Assembly: GCA_963532425.1 (NCBI GenBank)
Contig: CAUSKK010000027.1
Location: 1-15,643, forward strand
Direction of reading: 5' to 3'
Source of the DNA: CAUSKK01 sp963532425
GTDB taxonomy: Bacteria > Pseudomonadota > Gammaproteobacteria > Cardiobacteriales > Cardiobacteriaceae
Length of the DNA stretch: 15,643 nt
The translations under genes and the position numbers were made by a program. The notes beneath the pieces were generated by a model. It had not been told where the DNA came from. It saw nothing but the letters and a program-made list of their open reading frames with translations, and searched no databases. Shown here piece after piece: positions 13,423 to 15,643 of the stretch. The stretch's first letter is position 1. Each line of letters opens with the position of its first letter.

Positions 13423-14103
13423 ATGAACGAACAGGAATACCGAGAAAAATTTCACGTAGACCAGGCCGTGGGCTGGGAGGCCATCGACGCGGCCCTGCAA
13501 CGGCTCTACGGCGACCAGGAGCCGCGCCATTACGGCAGCATCGTTAAATATCGCCTGGGCGGCCCGGACCCGCTGGACGGCGTTAGCATCTATGACTGTG
13601 GCGACCCCAGCTTTCATCGCCACGTGGTTTCCTACGGCATGAGCGAGCTCTATTTCAAGCCGGAAAGCGCCGGCGCCAAATTCAGTGGCTGGGGCTTTGA
13701 GTTTACCGCCCGGCCGGCGCCCTGTGAGTTAGATGAGACCATGAACGGGGCAGCCCACGAGCCCCTGTGGGTCATTCATCTCATGAACTATTTCGCCCGC
13801 TATGTCTTTGCAAGCGGCAAATGGTTCGCCCCCTATCACTTTATTCCGACTAACAACCCCATTCGCCCCAATACGGACACGGCGCTGGTGGGCGTTGCCT
13901 TCGCTCCGGACCCGCTGCTGCCGGCCATTGATACCCCTAATGGGGCAGTGCAATTTCTCCAGCTGGTGGGACTCACCCAGGCGGAGCTGGATTGGCTCTG
14001 GCAGGACCCCAAAACCAGCCGCTGCCGGGAATTGCTGGAGAAAATGCGCGCGGACAATCCATTGCTGATTACGGATTTGGGGCGAAGAGCTAGCTATGTT
14101 TAA
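13423..14103 (+). CDS. SUFU (suppressor of fused)-domain protein
   Basis: ATG 13423 is preceded by GGGGGAA (13409-13415); an upstream TTG start at 13408 would bury that site. The 226-residue product shows the SUFU pattern in order: GWEAIDAALQRLYGDQEP (17-34), RHYGSIVKYRLGGPDPLDG (35-53), HRHVVSYGMSELYFKPES (65-82) and SGWGFEFTARP (88-98). Bacterial SUFU proteins are mostly cytosolic and are repeatedly found as immunity proteins in polymorphic-toxin loci (established by comparative genomics). No toxin is visible here. The NADAR antitoxin gene begins 32 bases downstream on the same strand, so the two may form an operon of protective proteins. GC content is like the core genes, unlike the island at 3.5-5.6 kb. 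Confidence 0.88.
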   Translation: MNEQEYREKFHVDQAVGWEAIDAALQRLYGDQEPRHYGSIVKYRLGGPDPLDGVSIYDCGDPSFHRHVVSYGMSELYFKPESAGAKFSGWGFEFTARPAPCELDETMNGAAHEPLWVIHLMNYFARYVFASGKWFAPYHFIPTNNPIRPNTDTALVGVAFAPDPLLPAIDTPNGAVQFLQLVGLTQAELDWLWQDPKTSRCRELLEKMRADNPLLITDLGRRASYV

Positions 14104-14135
14104 ACTACGAGCCTTGCTTGAGGAAGAACAGGACT

Positions 14136-14807
14136 ATGGCTGAACGTCCTATTTATATACCGCAGCCCGACGGAAATCTTCTGGTTAAAACGGCAATGGT
14201 TGAATTTAAATTCCACTCGGGCTTTGCCAAGGTGCAAAAACAGAAATCCATCGCCGAATTACATCAGTCCGCCAGGGCTAAATTCAACCTGAATAAAATT
14301 TTGGAAGTTTCCAGTAAATCCGAAGAGCCGCTGGGGGAGGCTCTGAGCGCATTTAATTTAATGATTAATGATGAAAAGACCGGAAAAACCTACAGCGTTG
14401 AGTGCGCCTTTCAGAGCTCTAAGGTTTTTAAAGAGGGCGGGCCCTTTGTGGATTTGCTCAACGTTAGTTCCCGTGAAGCCAAAAAAGACGAACGCCTAAA
14501 AGAATCCGGCGGGCTGGTGGCCTTTCAATTCAAGGGCACTAACTGGCCGCTGGAGCCCAAGACCGCTTTCTATGATTGGCTCTACATCAATGCCCTAAAT
14601 CAAAACAAGAAATTTCATGAGCCACTATTGAATTATCAGGCATTTACGGACATTGAATTTAATCCCAAGAAATCCATTAATTGCCAGGCCTATTCCGTGG
14701 CCCTATTTGTGGCCTTGGCCCGGAGAAATTTACTCGACCAAATTAGAGAGCCGGAAAAGTTTCTGAAAATTTGTTCGGATTTTAAACCCGATGATAAATT
14801 GCTCTAG
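14136..14807 (+). CDS. DarT1-associated NADAR family antitoxin, apparently without toxin
   Basis: The start at ATG 14136 (223 residues) begins exactly like the family, MAERPIYIPQPDG; GAGGA lies 11 bases upstream. The longer TTG frame to 14118 adds nothing conserved. Family blocks: VEFKFHSGFAKVQKQKSIAE (22-41), LEVSSKSEEPLGEALSAFNL (56-75), YSVECAFQSSKVF with GGPFVDLL (86-108), SSREAKKDERL (111-121), FYDWLYINAL (145-154) and FTDIEFNPKKSINCQAYS (170-187). NADAR proteins reverse guanine ADP-ribosylation on DNA and act as antitoxins for DarT1 enzymes (established for the family). The DarT1 toxin is normally adjacent, but the next gene is an opposite-strand nucleotidase and the upstream one is SUFU. 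An orphan antitoxin could protect against a toxin elsewhere, or against phage or competitor DarT. Confidence 0.88.
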   Translation: MAERPIYIPQPDGNLLVKTAMVEFKFHSGFAKVQKQKSIAELHQSARAKFNLNKILEVSSKSEEPLGEALSAFNLMINDEKTGKTYSVECAFQSSKVFKEGGPFVDLLNVSSREAKKDERLKESGGLVAFQFKGTNWPLEPKTAFYDWLYINALNQNKKFHEPLLNYQAFTDIEFNPKKSINCQAYSVALFVALARRNLLDQIREPEKFLKICSDFKPDDKLL

Positions 14808-14827
14808 CCATTAGCCATTTACCAGAA

Positions 14828-15376
14828 CTATTCACCCGCCAGCAGTTCGGCCCAGCTTTCAGGCTGGGTCCAGACTACGCGACGGGCGCCGCTGAGGTGG
14901 CGATTGTGGGGGGCATCGTAGAGCCAGTGCTGCCACTGGGGGGCCAGCGCGCCCCGGATTTCGGGCTTATCGTCGATGAGAATATCACCGCGCACCAGGG
15001 TTTTATCCTTGGTCAGGATGACGCGCCGGGCCCATTCCACGCCCAGATGCTCTTCCACCCAGGCGATTTTTTCGCCGACACAATGGCGATATGGGTCGAT
15101 GGGGGCGGTGCAGATGCGTACATCGTGGCCGGCCGCCGCCAGCCGGCGCGCTGCGTCCAGAGCACCGGTGATGGGCGGTAGCTCGGCAAAAAAGCCCGGG
15201 CTGCCGTAGATTTCAACGGCCCGGGGGCGAAGCGCTTCGGGCAGCCGGTCGCGGATATAGAAAAGATGGTCTCGGCCCTCGATGGGGGCCGCTTCGCCGT
15301 GGCGCGCCTGGTAGGCCCGGCGAAAACCCGCCTCAAAATCGGCGAGCACATTGTCCTGGTCAAGCAGAATCAGCAT
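14828..15376 (-). CDS. HAD-family 5'(3')-deoxyribonucleotidase-like protein (NT5C type)
   Basis: This is a 182-residue cytosolic HAD hydrolase. Motif I is LLDQDNVLADF (D6 nucleophile, D8 acid/base; the family usually has DMDGVLADF, so M-to-Q and G-to-N changes are seen). The cap region carries IRDRLPEALRPRAVEIYGSP, with GFFAELPP typical of NT5C proteins. Motif II is ICTAP (T90), motif III lysine is K123 or K125 (ILTKDKTLVRG), and motif IV is LIDDKPEI (D135, D136). The reaction is removal of phosphate from deoxynucleoside 5'/3'-monophosphates. A GAAGCGCTTC palindrome is embedded at 15229-15238 and read as EAL within PEALRP. It is convergent with the NADAR gene and lies 30 bases after the PIN toxin gene on the same strand. 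Confidence 0.85.
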   Translation of the reverse strand: MLILLDQDNVLADFEAGFRRAYQARHGEAAPIEGRDHLFYIRDRLPEALRPRAVEIYGSPGFFAELPPITGALDAARRLAAAGHDVRICTAPIDPYRHCVGEKIAWVEEHLGVEWARRVILTKDKTLVRGDILIDDKPEIRGALAPQWQHWLYDAPHNRHLSGARRVVWTQPESWAELLAGE

Positions 15377-15406
15377 GGGTTTTGGGCCCGGGCAAAGTGT
15401 TTTTTT

Positions 15407-15643
15407 TCATAGCCAATCTTCAAATTTCAAATGGGGAATGCGGGCAAATTCTTTGACGTTATGCGTGATTAGGGTCAAATCCTGCGCCAGCGCCTGACCG
15501 GCAATTAATAGATCATAGGCGCCGATGGGGGTGCCCTTTCTTTGTAAATCAGCGCGAATTCTGGCTGCACAATCCGCATCGTTTTGCACAAGGCTGTGTT
15601 TTGATAATAGGTTGATAAACTGATTCCAATCTGTTAGAATTTC
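15407..15643 (-). CDS. vapC: VapC-like PIN-domain toxin, C-terminal part (partial)
   Basis: The frame runs from the right window edge to TGA (15407-15409), 78 residues; a GTG at 15589 is only an internal codon, because the frame stays open to the edge with fitting residues (WNQFINLL, then SKHSL). The C-terminal PIN pattern is clear: GTPIGAYDLLIAGQALAQDL with the acidic D of the active site, TLITHNVKEFARIPHL (normally LVT-N-x-EF-x-R-I-x-x-L) and the closing W. VapC toxins are Mg2+-dependent RNases that cut tRNA or rRNA and are held by VapB. VapB would lie upstream, beyond the right edge. The N-terminal catalytic aspartate is outside the window. Confidence 0.85.
   Translation of the reverse strand, partial: EILTDWNQFINLLSKHSLVQNDADCAARIRADLQRKGTPIGAYDLLIAGQALAQDLTLITHNVKEFARIPHLKFEDWL

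Noticed and set aside
15407..15589. 60-aa PIN gene starting at GTG 15589
   Set aside because: The frame continues to the window edge with sensible residues, so this is the C-terminal part of a longer VapC, not a separate short gene.

Overview
The window looks like a chromosomal stretch of a GC-rich gammaproteobacterium. The Rnf complex subunit, molybdate transporter and NarK-type nitrate porter fit a facultative anaerobe that respires nitrate. A Cardiobacterium-like host is my best guess, but that is inference from general character, not an identification. Housekeeping genes are GC-rich and well packed. They are interrupted by an AT-rich island, an IS1-family element, several decayed genes and dense fields of one palindrome, GAAGCGCTTC.

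Layout, left to right. Positions 1-2499: the 3' end of rnfD, a two-part hypothetical gene (DUF6882-like front half), a hairpin-doublet repeat, a tiny signal-peptide-like ORF and a secreted DUF3298 protein. Positions 2500-3482: a cluster of short hairpins, then an IS1-family element with a single-ORF transposase and clear terminal inverted repeats. Positions 3483-5830: an AT-rich accessory island on the minus strand with an immunity-protein-like gene, an unknown secreted protein and a 53-aa antitoxin-like gene. Positions 5831-7249: small membrane or leader-like ORFs, a periplasmic YbhB/YbcL-family protein and a membrane protein with a suspicious C-terminal tail.

Positions 7250-13378 hold the molybdenum/nitrate region. 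It starts with palindrome array A and a REP-like inverted pair. Next, on the minus strand, is a wreck formed by joining a FecCD-type permease gene to a periplasmic binding-protein gene, directly downstream of modA. Divergent from modA is narK. After narK come a perfect Shine-Dalgarno with a two-codon ORF, a terminator and palindrome array B. The region ends with modB-modC on the minus strand. ModC is unusual: its ATPase is followed by a ModE-like winged-helix region and two Mop domains, so transport ATPase, regulator and molybdate sensor appear to be one polypeptide. Molybdate uptake would feed the Mo cofactor needed by nitrate reductase, whose substrate NarK would carry.

Positions 13379-15643 form a second accessory cluster: a SUFU-domain (immunity-type) protein, an apparently orphan DarT1-associated NADAR antitoxin, a HAD-type 5'(3')-deoxyribonucleotidase and the C-terminal part of a VapC-like PIN toxin cut by the window edge.

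The strongest leads are: the GAAGCGCTTC palindrome (17 exact copies, 14 of them in two arrays); the ModC-ModE-Mop fusion; the NADAR antitoxin without a visible DarT toxin; and the deletion-fused second ABC transporter beside modA.
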